This document shows positions 25,843 to 35,336 of a stretch of DNA of 64,000 nucleotides, one piece after another. The notes beneath the pieces were generated by a model that worked only from the letters and a program-made list of their open reading frames with translations, was not told the DNA's origin and did not search any database. A program made the position numbers and the translations under genes. The first letter of the stretch is position 1. Each line of letters starts with the position of its first letter. Source of the stretch: Chloroflexi bacterium OLB13 (GTDB taxonomy: Bacteria; Chloroflexota; Anaerolineae; Aggregatilineales; Phototrophicaceae); the NCBI GenBank assembly GCA_001567485.1, contig JZRA01000132.1, positions 1-64,000 on the forward strand. Reading direction: 5' to 3'.

Positions 25843-28764
25843 ATGATGGGTAAGAGACTTCGAAATCTCCTGAGGCCGATCCGGCATCCGCAAAGCTCCG
25901 GTCAAGCGATCATCGTCTTGGCGCTGGGCTTCATCGGCTTGGTCGGCTTTGTCGGCATTGTCACGGACGTGTCGCTGCTGCTGGCGCGTTACAACACGCT
26001 CTCGCGCGCGGTGGACAGCGCGGCGATTTCGGCGGCGGGCCAGATGCGTTCCGACCGCAGCTTCGCCGAGGTGGGCCTCGCGGCGCGCATGATGCTCGAA
26101 CTGCATGGCATCCGTACCGACGACGTGCTGGTCGAAACCTGCGCCTCGACCAACGAGACCGACCCGTTCCTTTGCAGCGAACAGAATCGCTTCCGCAAAT
26201 TGGTGCGCGTCGGCGCGAGCATCCAGTCAAACACCGTGTTCCTGAGCCTGCTTGGGGTTCAAGCCATCGAACTCTCGGCGGTGTCTACCTCTGAGACCGC
26301 GGTGCTCGACATCGTGCTGGTGCTGGACTCCTCCGAGTCGATGCTGCTTGATACCACCTACGAGGACTGGGCCAAGATTGGGCTAGGGCAGGTCTACGTG
26401 CCACCTGCAATCGGCACAGGTTACGGCGGAAGCTCGGTCTTCCTGCGCGAACGCGCGGCGGGACGTTTTGAAGATACCGACCCCGGTGATCTGCTCTACG
26501 AAGACCTGTTCCAGTATTGGGGCGAGGAACTGCTGGGTGGGGTGAATTCGTTCCCGCGCGTTTACCCGCACACCGTCAATCAACGACTCGATTACGTGGA
26601 TGCGGGCGGCGGCACGGTGCCCAATGACGATCCGGGCGCGGTCAACCCGAATTATCGCGTGACGTCGTTCCCGTACCCCGGCTATGGAACCCAGACTCAC
26701 CCGCGTGAAGCATGCCGCGTGCGCTTCTGGCCGTACTCAGTGAACATTCGTATCCCGCAGCATATCCGTGAAATCTCCGGCTTTGCGACGTACTGGGAGG
26801 GGAACTCCCCTGCGCAGACCGCGGACGTGACGCAGACCATTTTCTGGAACGGATTTGTGCCGACGTATGATTTCTACGGGTGCTGCAACGACCCGACGGC
26901 CGGCGGACAGGTCGCCAGCGACTACACGCTGAGCGCGCTTCCCGGCGATACGGTCGATACGACACGGGGCGACTTCAAGTTCAACGACTTGATTTGCCAA
27001 CCGTTCAAGCAGGCGCGCGACGCAACCCGCGAATTTCTCGATACCGTCGACTTTGAACGCGGCGACCGTGTGGCGTTCGTTACGTACGACCGTGGCGCGT
27101 TCTTGATCGACCCGGATGGCGCCAACGGACGTGTGGCAGCAGGTAACTCCGACGTCTGCCCGCGCGACTCCGAACCGGACGGCGCAGGCCGCACGACGTG
27201 GACTCATATGCTGGCGTCGAAGTGCCGCGCTGTGCGCACACTCGATCAGTTCGTCGGCGTGCGCGCTGACCCGAACTTCTATGCATGGAAGGAAAACGGC
27301 GGCGGATGGGAAGCGTTCGCTAAGGGGCGGCGGCTGGATGGCACGTCGATGCTGGTCGACTACTATCACGAAGGAACCAGCGGCGGCTACGATGCGACCA
27401 GTGACCGCGCGCTCAATGACTATCCGGTGCGCGACTTCTGCCCGATGCAGAACGCCGCACTTCCGGGCTTCCTCAGTCTGTACTCGCTGTGGGACTGGGA
27501 CTACACCAATCCACAGTATTTCGGGCTGTCGAAACCCGGTTTGACCCGGATCATGAACCCAACTTGGATCGATACCGAGCAGAAGAGTTACGAGCTGTGG
27601 GCGTCCTGCCGGAATGGTAACATCGGCGCGGGGCTGCGCGAAGGCAACAACGCGCTGCTCGACCCGCAAACAACGCGGCGCACCGGCACGGTGTGGGTCA
27701 TGATTATGATGTCCGACGGCGCGGCCGGCGCCAGCGACCCGGTACGCCTCAATGGCCGCAAGCCGCTTGAGACCGAACCGTACTATGACTGGGTGGGCGC
27801 GGGCTTGGGCCGCCAAACCTATATGGGCATTCCCAACCTGCTTCAATATGGCCGTACTGGCGAATACGGCGCGTTCGGCCTGTGCCCGCTCGGCTTCGAC
27901 GGCAGCCCATCTCAGCTGACCCGCGACCGTGCCATCATCGAATTCCCGTTCTGCTCAGACGAACAGCCGCACACACGCCATTTCTGCGAGCCGGCATTCG
28001 GAGACGAGAACAACGTCGGCAAGAACTGCGTCGGAACCAGCACGTACTCGTACGGGTTTGCGCCGGGCAGCTACGATCAGGACTACGACTGTTCGATCCC
28101 GCTGGAGGACAACCTCGTCCTCGGCCGTGTGTATGATGTCGATGTCGGCAGCTACTATGGCGAGACAGCCTCGACTTGCGACCCGTACTACGACGTGGAT
28201 GATTACGCGCGGGATTGGGCCGACTATGTGAGCTTGTCGCGCACCGGCGCTGGTGATGAGCAGCTTCCGACGATCTTCACCATCAGCTTCGGTATGAACT
28301 TCCGCCGTATCAACGCGATCGGCAACGTCAACCCGAACGAAGATCCTGCCAGCCCGGCCTACGTCCCGCATTCGGCGCAGTACAACACGTCGGACTTCCT
28401 CGGTGAGGAGCTGCTGCGGTACATCGCTGATGTGGGCGACAACTTCCAGATCGACACCGACTATCAACAGGACTTGAAGCAGGATCGCACGCTGGACGGT
28501 GTGCTCACGCCGCCGGATCGATTCGGTGATCGCGGCCCCTGCGAAGAGGAACTGCCGGCGGGATCGCCGCCTTACTCGTCTGGCGATGTCGCGGCACGCA
28601 TGGGTAACGGCTTCTCGACCCGCGATGGTGGCAACGGCACGATGGTTCGGCCGCTCCCACCGCGTCAGGACTGCGGTAACTACTACAACGCCCCGGATCA
28701 GGGACGCCTCCAGCTGGTGTTCGATGACATTGCATCGCGCATGTTTACGCGCCTCGCACCGTAG
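25843..28764 (+). CDS. TadG-like protein with von Willebrand A domain
   Basis: A 973 aa surface protein. The N-terminal HPQSSGQAIIVLALGFIG and following helix are the TadG/TadE-type anchor (no Glu at +5, so possibly not processed like a pilin). A VWA domain starts at about residue 155 with LDIVLVLDSSES, the MIDAS DxSxS; the last MIDAS element is MIMMSDGAAG near residue 623, so the domain carries very large insertions with many Cys, Trp and Tyr. VWA domains bind metal and ligands at cell surfaces. GAGAGG lies 6 bases before the ATG at 25843. Twenty-one bases downstream of the TadE-like gene. Confidence 0.83.
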   Translation: MMGKRLRNLLRPIRHPQSSGQAIIVLALGFIGLVGFVGIVTDVSLLLARYNTLSRAVDSAAISAAGQMRSDRSFAEVGLAARMMLELHGIRTDDVLVETCASTNETDPFLCSEQNRFRKLVRVGASIQSNTVFLSLLGVQAIELSAVSTSETAVLDIVLVLDSSESMLLDTTYEDWAKIGLGQVYVPPAIGTGYGGSSVFLRERAAGRFEDTDPGDLLYEDLFQYWGEELLGGVNSFPRVYPHTVNQRLDYVDAGGGTVPNDDPGAVNPNYRVTSFPYPGYGTQTHPREACRVRFWPYSVNIRIPQHIREISGFATYWEGNSPAQTADVTQTIFWNGFVPTYDFYGCCNDPTAGGQVASDYTLSALPGDTVDTTRGDFKFNDLICQPFKQARDATREFLDTVDFERGDRVAFVTYDRGAFLIDPDGANGRVAAGNSDVCPRDSEPDGAGRTTWTHMLASKCRAVRTLDQFVGVRADPNFYAWKENGGGWEAFAKGRRLDGTSMLVDYYHEGTSGGYDATSDRALNDYPVRDFCPMQNAALPGFLSLYSLWDWDYTNPQYFGLSKPGLTRIMNPTWIDTEQKSYELWASCRNGNIGAGLREGNNALLDPQTTRRTGTVWVMIMMSDGAAGASDPVRLNGRKPLETEPYYDWVGAGLGRQTYMGIPNLLQYGRTGEYGAFGLCPLGFDGSPSQLTRDRAIIEFPFCSDEQPHTRHFCEPAFGDENNVGKNCVGTSTYSYGFAPGSYDQDYDCSIPLEDNLVLGRVYDVDVGSYYGETASTCDPYYDVDDYARDWADYVSLSRTGAGDEQLPTIFTISFGMNFRRINAIGNVNPNEDPASPAYVPHSAQYNTSDFLGEELLRYIADVGDNFQIDTDYQQDLKQDRTLDGVLTPPDRFGDRGPCEEELPAGSPPYSSGDVAARMGNGFSTRDGGNGTMVRPLPPRQDCGNYYNAPDQGRLQLVFDDIASRMFTRLAP

Positions 28765-28794
28765 CCTGCGATAGCGTGCGAGAAGGAGATGACC

Positions 28795-31170
28795 ATGAGG
28801 TTCTTCAAACGCAAGCCATCACAGCCGTCCGGAGCGCCGGCACGGCACGGCCAAGCCCTCGCGGAGTTCGCGCTCACGCTGCCGATCCTGCTGCTGTTCG
28901 TCTTCGGTATCATCGAGTTCGCGCGTATCTTCCAGACGTGGGTGGTGCTGCAGAGCGCGGCGCGTGCCGGCGCCCGTGCTGCGAGCATCGGCCGCATAGA
29001 CTACGACATCTTCGACGTCACCATCCCGCCGGGCGCGGCGCAGGATCTCACGGTGCAGAATGCCGTCGTGCCGTGCGTTGAAGGCGACGAACGCGGGACG
29101 AAGATCACCGACGCCGCCACCAGCGTGCAGTACTACAACGGCACCGAGGGTTTCTTCGCCACCGTGTACGACGGCATGAACTGCGATCCGGACAACGAGG
29201 ATCATCAGCAGCTCCGGCGTGACATCCTGCGCGTGTTCACGGTCATGCATGAAGTGCGCGAGGTCGCGGGTACGCTGTCGATCTTCCAGGACGCCAACAA
29301 CTTCAACTGGGGCGACATCGAGCCGAACCAAGCCTTCGACTACTTCAAACGCTACTGGGCGCGCCCGTACTCCAGCGCCGTGGATTACGATGGCCCGGGC
29401 TGGTTCTCGATTGAGATGTGCAGCACGCGGCCCCCTCTTGACGGTGGGGTTGATACGCGCTTTGCGACACTGCGCAACCAGTCTGACGTCGGGTTGTTCA
29501 TCACGCCGCTGGGGGCCAACCCGTACAACTATCCGCTGCCGTTCTGTATGCTGCGCGAAAGCCCGCAGCCTGACCCGATCACCGGAACGGTTGACCCCGG
29601 CTCTTTGAACAACGTCGGTCAACGGTGGTTCGATGTCGGCGGGCCGGGCGATCGCGTGACGGTGTTCGTCAAGATCAACCATCCATTGATCACGCCGCTT
29701 AATCTGTCGCAGTACCTGACGCTTGAGTCGCGGCGTTCGTCGGTGAACGAGTCGTTCCGCGCCCCGAAGGCCGTCGGCGCGTTCCAGCGCAGCATCCCGC
29801 CCGGCCGTGACGACGACCCGACACCACTGCCGACCCTGACGCCGACAGAGACGCTCACGCCGACCACCACGCTCACGGCCACGTCGTCGCCCACGGCGAC
29901 TTCAACGTCGACCCCGCCCGCGTTCAGCTGCGCGAGCATCCGCGTGATCTGGTCGCAAAGCCCGTTCATCGGCTCGAACCTGTTTATGACGGTGCAGAAC
30001 AACAACCTGCAGCCGACTGAACTTCAGCGCATCCGCTTGACGTGGAACCCGAAAGGCCCGTGGCCCAATATGTTTGCGCGCGCGTTTGCGCTCAACAACG
30101 AGGTGCACTGGCTGGGTAGTGCCCCGGCTAGCCCCATGCAGAGCCTTGTCGACACGCGCACCGACCCGACGTTCTATGACGGGTTGGGCGGCCGGCCGAA
30201 CGCGTTCCGCTTCGTCTCAGGGCAGGGGAACGCCAACTGGAGCGCGACGTTCCAGAACGGCCCGTCGAACCTTGCGACCGACTTTGCGCTGACGGACTTC
30301 GGCGCCGAGTTCGAGTTCTCGAACCCCGAAGGGGCGCCGTGCATCATCCTGCTCGACGTCAGCGGCTTGCCGACCCCGTCGCCGACGCTTTCATTGACGC
30401 CGGGGCCATCACCCACGCCTGAGCCGAACTGTGCCGACGCGCTGGATGTCGATCCACCACGGTTCGATGGATTCAGCAGCTTCGACGGCACCGTGAGCTT
30501 CGTCATCCGCAACAACAGCGTCCTGCCGATCTACGTGCTCGGGTTCAACCTCGTGTGGCCGGATGCGGATCATCCTCAGGTCAACGCGACCGACGGTGAC
30601 TACTACCTCACACGCGTGGTCGTCGGCGGCACGAGCGTGGATGACCCGAACGGCGTCACGGTGTGGCAGTCGACCGGCGCGCCGCAGGACCAGACCGGCA
30701 ATATCCGGGTTGACCGGCCGCTGACGGTTGCGACTCGCAGCAACGACGCCGCCGAAGGATCGTGGTTGACCAACGGCATCCTGCGCCCAGGTGACAACCG
30801 GGTCTGGCTGGACTTCGACGGCTTTGGTGGAAGCCTGACGCAGTTCGACGTCGAACGGCATCACTTCGACGAGACACAGTTCTTTATCGGCTGTGATCAA
30901 CCGTCAGATGGTCAAGGCGGTCCGGGGACGGTTCCGACCGGCAGCATTCAAATCCTGCTGCCGACGCCGACCATCACCTACACGCACCTGCCGACCAACA
31001 CACCTGCGCCAACGCTGACCCCGTCGCCGATCACGCCGACCGCGACACGCACAGCGACACGCACCTCGCTGCCGACGAACACGCCAACGCACACACTGCC
31101 GGCGACGTCGACGCCAACCCGCACGCCGATCGGCTTCACGCCGACACAGAGCAGCGGTGGCGATGGCTAG
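28795..31170 (+). CDS. TadE-like protein with Thr/Pro-rich linkers
   Basis: A 791 aa surface protein. RHGQALAEFALTLPILLLF repeats the pseudopilin pattern with Glu at +5 after Gly, then a hydrophobic helix. An exported domain (about 60-340) is followed by a PT-linker (about 345-375, PTLTPTETLTPTTTLT), two beta-rich domains that look related to each other (each with FVIRNNSVLPI- or MTVQNNNLQPT-like strands, about 378-525 and 550-715), and a long C-terminal PT-rich tail. The ATG at 28795 has AAGGAG at the right distance; an in-frame ATG at 28789 is too close. Last gene of the operon, with a terminator after it. Confidence 0.82.
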   Translation: MRFFKRKPSQPSGAPARHGQALAEFALTLPILLLFVFGIIEFARIFQTWVVLQSAARAGARAASIGRIDYDIFDVTIPPGAAQDLTVQNAVVPCVEGDERGTKITDAATSVQYYNGTEGFFATVYDGMNCDPDNEDHQQLRRDILRVFTVMHEVREVAGTLSIFQDANNFNWGDIEPNQAFDYFKRYWARPYSSAVDYDGPGWFSIEMCSTRPPLDGGVDTRFATLRNQSDVGLFITPLGANPYNYPLPFCMLRESPQPDPITGTVDPGSLNNVGQRWFDVGGPGDRVTVFVKINHPLITPLNLSQYLTLESRRSSVNESFRAPKAVGAFQRSIPPGRDDDPTPLPTLTPTETLTPTTTLTATSSPTATSTSTPPAFSCASIRVIWSQSPFIGSNLFMTVQNNNLQPTELQRIRLTWNPKGPWPNMFARAFALNNEVHWLGSAPASPMQSLVDTRTDPTFYDGLGGRPNAFRFVSGQGNANWSATFQNGPSNLATDFALTDFGAEFEFSNPEGAPCIILLDVSGLPTPSPTLSLTPGPSPTPEPNCADALDVDPPRFDGFSSFDGTVSFVIRNNSVLPIYVLGFNLVWPDADHPQVNATDGDYYLTRVVVGGTSVDDPNGVTVWQSTGAPQDQTGNIRVDRPLTVATRSNDAAEGSWLTNGILRPGDNRVWLDFDGFGGSLTQFDVERHHFDETQFFIGCDQPSDGQGGPGTVPTGSIQILLPTPTITYTHLPTNTPAPTLTPSPITPTATRTATRTSLPTNTPTHTLPATSTPTRTPIGFTPTQSSGGDG

Positions 31171-31192
31171 GTGAGTCCGCTTCAAGTCGAAA

Positions 31193-31223
31193 CGGGCGCT
31201 GAGAGATCGGCGCCCGCTTTTTT
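31193..31223 (+). terminator. Intrinsic terminator of the Tad-like operon
   Basis: CGGGCGC (31193-31199) and GCGCCCG (31210-31216) form a 7-bp GC stem followed by CTTTTTT. Confidence 0.85.
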
Positions 31224-31326
31224 GTGTGTACGCCGTGTCTAAAAATGAGAAATTGAACGTGGCGCGTGATGGGTAATGAGAAAGCGTCAGCCCTTTTCAC
31301 TCGTATCGCGCCGCAAGTCGGATCGT

Positions 31327-31436
31327 CTAAGCCCGTGTTCGTAAGACGAGAGATTCGGTCGCCCATCTTGCACCGTTAGTCGAGCTATACGGCGCGGGTT
31401 GTTCTCATCACTCATCACTTTCAACTTTGTGCTCAG
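31327..31436 (+). repeat. Dispersed intergenic element, copy 2 (most diverged)
   Basis: CTAAGCCCGTGTTCGTAAGA to TTTGTGCTCAG, 110 bases. Several substitutions against copies 3 and 4, including one in the right end (GCTCAG for GCTTAG). An inverted remnant of the tail (gaacgtggcgcgtgatggg, then taatgagaaagcg) lies upstream at about 31255-31288. Confidence 0.85.
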
Positions 31437-31461
31437 CCCGCTGGCCTTCGACAACCTACGC

Positions 31462-32325
31462 TTAGGCAGGTGGGGTTCTGCGGCGCGCGAGCTTCAACTC
31501 GATGGCCTCACGCGTTTCTCGCATCGAGAGGTCGATATTCGGATAGCCGAGCCAGCCGGTCGCCAGCCCGAACACCAGCCCGGTGATGACCCGAAAGGCT
31601 GGGATCGTCTCACGCGGGGGCCAGAACGAAAACGGCGCGTAGCCGAACATCTGACTGAAGCCGTCTAGCCCGATTGGCACGAGGCCGATGAGCACGTACA
31701 TCCAGATCGGCAGCGGCCGGAGCTTGCGGCGGACGCGCGGGATGGCGAAGATCAGCGCGGTGAGGCCGAGGCCGGCATAGATCGAAACGTCGCGCTCGCA
31801 CACCGCGGCCTTATAGCCGAACTGCTCGTTGCCGATAAACGACGACGAGGCGAGCTGAAGCCGGGCGAAGTTCGCGGCGCTTTCGGTGTCGTACGGCGTC
31901 ACGTCGTCGGGAATGTCAATCGCGGCGTAAGCGCCGTTGAGCCAGATACCGTCGAGCTGTGGCAGCGCGCGAATGCCGAACGGCGGGGTCGGCAGCTTTC
32001 CGGCGCGCATGATGCCGGGCAGCGGGCTGACGCCGGCCAGCGCTTCGAACGGGACAAGGCCGGAGTGGGCGCCAGCCAACGGGTATGCGGCCTGCTCGCC
32101 AAACAGGTAGAACGACCGGAACGCGAACCGGTGGCACATCGGCTGATACATCTGGTAGATGGCGGTGGCTGGCCCGGTCGCGCCCAGTTTCATCAGCACG
32201 GGCGCAATCCACGGCAGCGTGCCCCAGATCAACCAGAAGGCGATTGCGGCGCGCAGCCAGTGTTTGGTGATGCTCAACAGCCACAGATTCGTGCGTAAAC
32301 CCCAGCTCACAATTTGAGTCCTCAC
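31462..32325 (-). CDS. DUF2085 membrane protein
   Basis: A 287 aa polytopic protein with about five hydrophobic helices. The family pattern is present: YQPMCHRFAFRSFYLFG near the first loop and VCERDVSIYAGLGLTALIF later, each with the conserved Cys. The PLPIWMYVLIGLVPIGLDGF segment is also typical. Function of the family is not established. The GTG start overlaps the stop of the TlpA-like gene (GTGA), so both are co-translated; the partner hints at a redox or thiol role at the membrane. Soluble loop residues about 95-170 are longer than in short DUF2085 members. Confidence 0.82.
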   Translation of the reverse strand: MRTQIVSWGLRTNLWLLSITKHWLRAAIAFWLIWGTLPWIAPVLMKLGATGPATAIYQMYQPMCHRFAFRSFYLFGEQAAYPLAGAHSGLVPFEALAGVSPLPGIMRAGKLPTPPFGIRALPQLDGIWLNGAYAAIDIPDDVTPYDTESAANFARLQLASSSFIGNEQFGYKAAVCERDVSIYAGLGLTALIFAIPRVRRKLRPLPIWMYVLIGLVPIGLDGFSQMFGYAPFSFWPPRETIPAFRVITGLVFGLATGWLGYPNIDLSMRETREAIELKLARRRTPPA

Positions 32326-32936
32326 CTAACCGCTTCTGCGGCAATTCGATCCAGTACGCGTTCGAGTTCGGCGAGGTCGACCGGCCCGAAGTAGATCGCT
32401 TCGATACGCCCGCCCGGCGCAACGATAAACGTGGTCGGCTGGCCGCGCAAGCGGTAATCGCGCGCGGCGACCCCGTCCGGATCGAGCACAAGATCGAACG
32501 TCAGGTTGAATCGGTCGCGCCATGTGGTCACGGCGTCGCGCGGCTCGCCCGCGTTGATCCCCACCACGACGACCCGGCCGGCATAGCGTTCGGATAACGC
32601 TTGCAGCGCCGGCATCTCGGCTTGGCACGGGACGCACCACGTCGCCCATGAGTTCAGCACGACGGCCCGGTCGGCATACGCTGCGAGGTCGACTCTTTCA
32701 CCGTCGAGGTTGGTCAGTCGAAGCGGCGGGGCCAGCGCGCCGATCACCGGGGCGACGATCCGGCCGTCGTCCAGCACAAACAACGGATCGGACTCCGCGA
32801 GGCCGGGCAGCCCAGCAGCGATCACGAGTGCGAGCGCCGTCGCAGCGCACATGATGCTCGCGGCGAAGGCAATCCACCGGGGCAGTCTGCGATGCTGTGC
32901 TGTAGAATGGGCCGGGTCAAGCTGAAATGCGTTCAC
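32322..32936 (-). CDS. TlpA/ResA-like membrane-anchored thioredoxin
   Basis: A 204 aa protein with an N-terminal membrane anchor (about 21-45) and an extracytoplasmic thioredoxin fold. The active site is WATWCVPCQAEMPAL (CxxC), with the cis-Pro region GQPTTFIVAPGGRI. Members reduce disulfides in c-type cytochrome maturation or envelope proteins. The start is GTG at 32936 without a clear RBS. It diverges from the GNAT gene with only 17 bases between starts, so each promoter must lie inside the other gene; TAGAAT at 32903-32908 is a candidate for the GNAT. Confidence 0.87.
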   Translation of the reverse strand: MNAFQLDPAHSTAQHRRLPRWIAFAASIMCAATALALVIAAGLPGLAESDPLFVLDDGRIVAPVIGALAPPLRLTNLDGERVDLAAYADRAVVLNSWATWCVPCQAEMPALQALSERYAGRVVVVGINAGEPRDAVTTWRDRFNLTFDLVLDPDGVAARDYRLRGQPTTFIVAPGGRIEAIYFGPVDLAELERVLDRIAAEAVR

Positions 32937-32953
32937 GCGCGGCTGCGGGGATC

Positions 32954-33694
32954 ATGTCGATTAGCGAATACGAGGAGTATACCTGCCTGACATGGCCGGC
33001 GTTAGAGACGGTTCCGTATGACGGGTGGCTGCTGCGGTTCAGTGGCGGCGTGACTCACCGGTCGAACGCCGTGTATCCGCTGTACCCCTCGACGTTTGAA
33101 CTTGAGCGGAAGCTGGCGTACTGTGCCGATGCGTATCGGGAGCGCGGTCTGCCCACCGTGTACAAGATCACGAGCGCCGTTCACCCGCCCGGACTGGATG
33201 CGCGGCTCGCCGCAGAGGGATATGAGGCGCACGAAAATACCGTCGTCATGGTGAGAAATATGGATGCGCTGGACACGCCGCCGAGCCATGACGTCACGCT
33301 AGAGAGCGAGATGACCGACGCGTGGCTCGACGCGTATCTGACGATTCAGCCCCGATGGGCCGCCCTGCGCGAGACGTTCGCCGTGATGATGCGTGCAGAT
33401 GTCGGCCAGCGTACCTACGCCTCGGCTGTGGTGGACGGCCGGATCGCCGCGGTCGGCACGCTTTCGCGCAGCCGGCACGCCGCCGCAGTGTACAATATGG
33501 CGACTGATCCGGCACGCCGTGGGCAAGGGATGGGGACGTCCATTCTTCGTGCGTTGATCGGCCAAGCATCGCGGATCGGGGTGCGCGCGCTGTTCCTGCA
33601 TGTCGGCGCCGACAACGACACCGCCATCCGCCTGTATAACCGTGCGGGATTCGCGGAATCGTACCGCTACCACTATCGGATCGCACCGGCTTGA
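32954..33694 (+). CDS. GNAT family N-acetyltransferase
   Basis: A 246 aa acetyltransferase with a long N-terminal part (EEYTCLTWPALETVPYDGWL) and the catalytic GNAT fold in the C-terminal half. The acetyl-CoA pyrophosphate loop is DPARRGQGMGTSILRAL, and the end motif is ADNDTAIRLYNRAGFAESY. The pattern WPAL...YDGWLLRFSGG is shared by a subgroup of single-copy GNATs of unknown substrate. The ATG at 32954 is chosen over 32927 because it fits the usual N-terminus; neither has a strong RBS. Confidence 0.85.
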   Translation: MSISEYEEYTCLTWPALETVPYDGWLLRFSGGVTHRSNAVYPLYPSTFELERKLAYCADAYRERGLPTVYKITSAVHPPGLDARLAAEGYEAHENTVVMVRNMDALDTPPSHDVTLESEMTDAWLDAYLTIQPRWAALRETFAVMMRADVGQRTYASAVVDGRIAAVGTLSRSRHAAAVYNMATDPARRGQGMGTSILRALIGQASRIGVRALFLHVGADNDTAIRLYNRAGFAESYRYHYRIAPA

Positions 33695-33739
33695 TCGGTT
33701 ACAATGACGGCGCAGGCCGCCGCTAGGGAGTACAACGTT

Positions 33740-34768
33740 ATGACAAACGCTGCATTCGACTGGCCCAGCCAGACGATCATCGTCACCGGGGGTTCCGGGT
33801 TTCTCGGCAGCCACTTGGTGAGCGAACTACGCATGCTTGGGGCCGGGGACGTCATCGTGCCGCGCAGCAAGGACTACGATCTGCGCACGCCGGACGCGGT
33901 CGAGCGCCTCTACACGGACAACCCCGGCGCGACGATGGTAATTCATCTGGCCGCGACCGTCGGTGGGATCGGGGCGAACCGCCTGCATCCGGCTACGTTC
34001 TTCTACGACAACCTGATGATGGGCACGCTGACGCTCGATCTGGCCTACCGCCGCGGTATTCCGCGCTTCGTCGGGATTGGCACGATCTGCGCCTATCCCA
34101 AATTCACGCCGACGCCCTTCCGCGAGGACGACCTGTGGAACGGGTATCCAGAGGAGACGAACGCGCCCTACGGGATCGCCAAGCGCGCGCTTCTGATTCA
34201 GGGCCAGACCTACCGGCAGGAGTTCGGCTTCAGCGCGATACACGTCATGCCGACCAACCTGTACGGCCCCGGCGATAACTTCGACCTTGAGACCTCGCAC
34301 GTCATCCCGGCGCTGATCCGCAAGATGAGCGAAGCCAAGCGCGAGGGACGCGCGACCGTCACGCTGTGGGGCGATGGCACGCCGACTCGCGAGTTCGTGT
34401 ACGTGAAGGATGCGGCGCGCGGGATTGCGCTGGCGGCGGCGCACTATGACTCGCCGGAGCCAGTCAATATCGGCAGCGGTGTCGAGATCAGCATTCGCGC
34501 GCTGGCGGAGAAGATTCAGGCGCTGGTCGGTTTCGACGGCCAGATCGTGTGGGACACGACTAAGCCAAACGGTCAGCCGCGCCGCAACGTGGACGTCACG
34601 CGCGCCCGTGATGCGTTCGGCTTCACGGCGACGACCAGCTTTGACGACGGCCTGCGCGAGACGGTCGAGTGGTACAACGCGGAGATCGCCGCCCTGCGAC
34701 GTAAGCATGATGCTGCGTGCGGAAATCGCGCTGACGCGGCTCGTTTCGCTGCTAGTCCGGCGCGCTAA
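33740..34768 (+). CDS. GDP-L-fucose synthase-like NAD(P)-dependent epimerase
   Basis: A 342 aa extended SDR. The N-terminal Rossmann loop is TGGSGFLGSHL; then HLAATVGGIGANRLHPATF, strongly like GDP-fucose synthase (Fcl/WcaG), and the active pair in APYGIAKRALL (Tyr-x3-Lys). YGPGDNFDLETSHVIPALI is another Fcl block. It probably makes an activated deoxysugar for surface glycans. GGGAG precedes the ATG; TACAAT at 33700-33705 is a -10 candidate. gmd is not adjacent. Confidence 0.87.
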   Translation: MTNAAFDWPSQTIIVTGGSGFLGSHLVSELRMLGAGDVIVPRSKDYDLRTPDAVERLYTDNPGATMVIHLAATVGGIGANRLHPATFFYDNLMMGTLTLDLAYRRGIPRFVGIGTICAYPKFTPTPFREDDLWNGYPEETNAPYGIAKRALLIQGQTYRQEFGFSAIHVMPTNLYGPGDNFDLETSHVIPALIRKMSEAKREGRATVTLWGDGTPTREFVYVKDAARGIALAAAHYDSPEPVNIGSGVEISIRALAEKIQALVGFDGQIVWDTTKPNGQPRRNVDVTRARDAFGFTATTSFDDGLRETVEWYNAEIAALRRKHDAACGNRADAARFAASPAR

Positions 34769-34850
34769 ACACCGGCGATGACCCATCGACCACGGCCGGG
34801 AATGTCGTGACGATAGCGGGTGTGTATTGAAACAGCGTCGGCATGACCGC

Positions 34851-35336
34851 TTATCTCACTGACCACGTGTAGACGATGAATTTCATCCCTGTCCCGGTGA
34901 ACGTGAAGCGGCTGGCCGCCTGAAATCCGTTCTTCACCCAAACGCGCTGAGCGCGCAGGTTGAAGGCCGCAATCGTCACGCGCAGCATTGGAGGCGAGAA
35001 GGCGTGTACGGCGTAACCGACGACCTCGCGCACGATGCCGGTTCCAAGCCCCCTGCCGGTCATGTGCGGCGCGACGCCGAGGCCGATGTCCAACGCATCC
35101 TCGTGATAGTCGCCGCCGTTGACCCGTCCGTCCGCGCCGAAGCTCACAATTGCAATCGGCACGCCGTCCAGCTCGACTTGGCGAAACTCGCTCTCGCCCG
35201 AAAAGTGTGCCGTGATGACTTCGTCCACGCGCGCGGCTGACACATACGTATTGTAGACGTCGTAGGGGGGATCGTATCGCCACGCCAAGCTGTCCGCGGC
35301 GAACGCGTGTGTCAGCGGACGGAACGCGAAACTCAC
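34851..35336 (-). CDS. GNAT family N-acetyltransferase
   Basis: A 161 aa acetyltransferase: VSFAFRPLTHAFAADSLAWR at the N-terminus, IGLGVAPHMTGRGLGTGIVR as the acetyl-CoA loop, and TIAAFNLRAQRVWVKNGFQ as the C-terminal motif. The RYDPPYDVYN start resembles a GNAT group often found in Gram-positive and Chloroflexi genomes. Substrate unknown. The GTG start overlaps the stop of the glycosyltransferase (GTGA), placing it third in the der-GT4-GNAT operon. A longer upstream frame overlaps the glycosyltransferase and is rejected. Confidence 0.87.
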   Translation of the reverse strand: MSFAFRPLTHAFAADSLAWRYDPPYDVYNTYVSAARVDEVITAHFSGESEFRQVELDGVPIAIVSFGADGRVNGGDYHEDALDIGLGVAPHMTGRGLGTGIVREVVGYAVHAFSPPMLRVTIAAFNLRAQRVWVKNGFQAASRFTFTGTGMKFIVYTWSVR

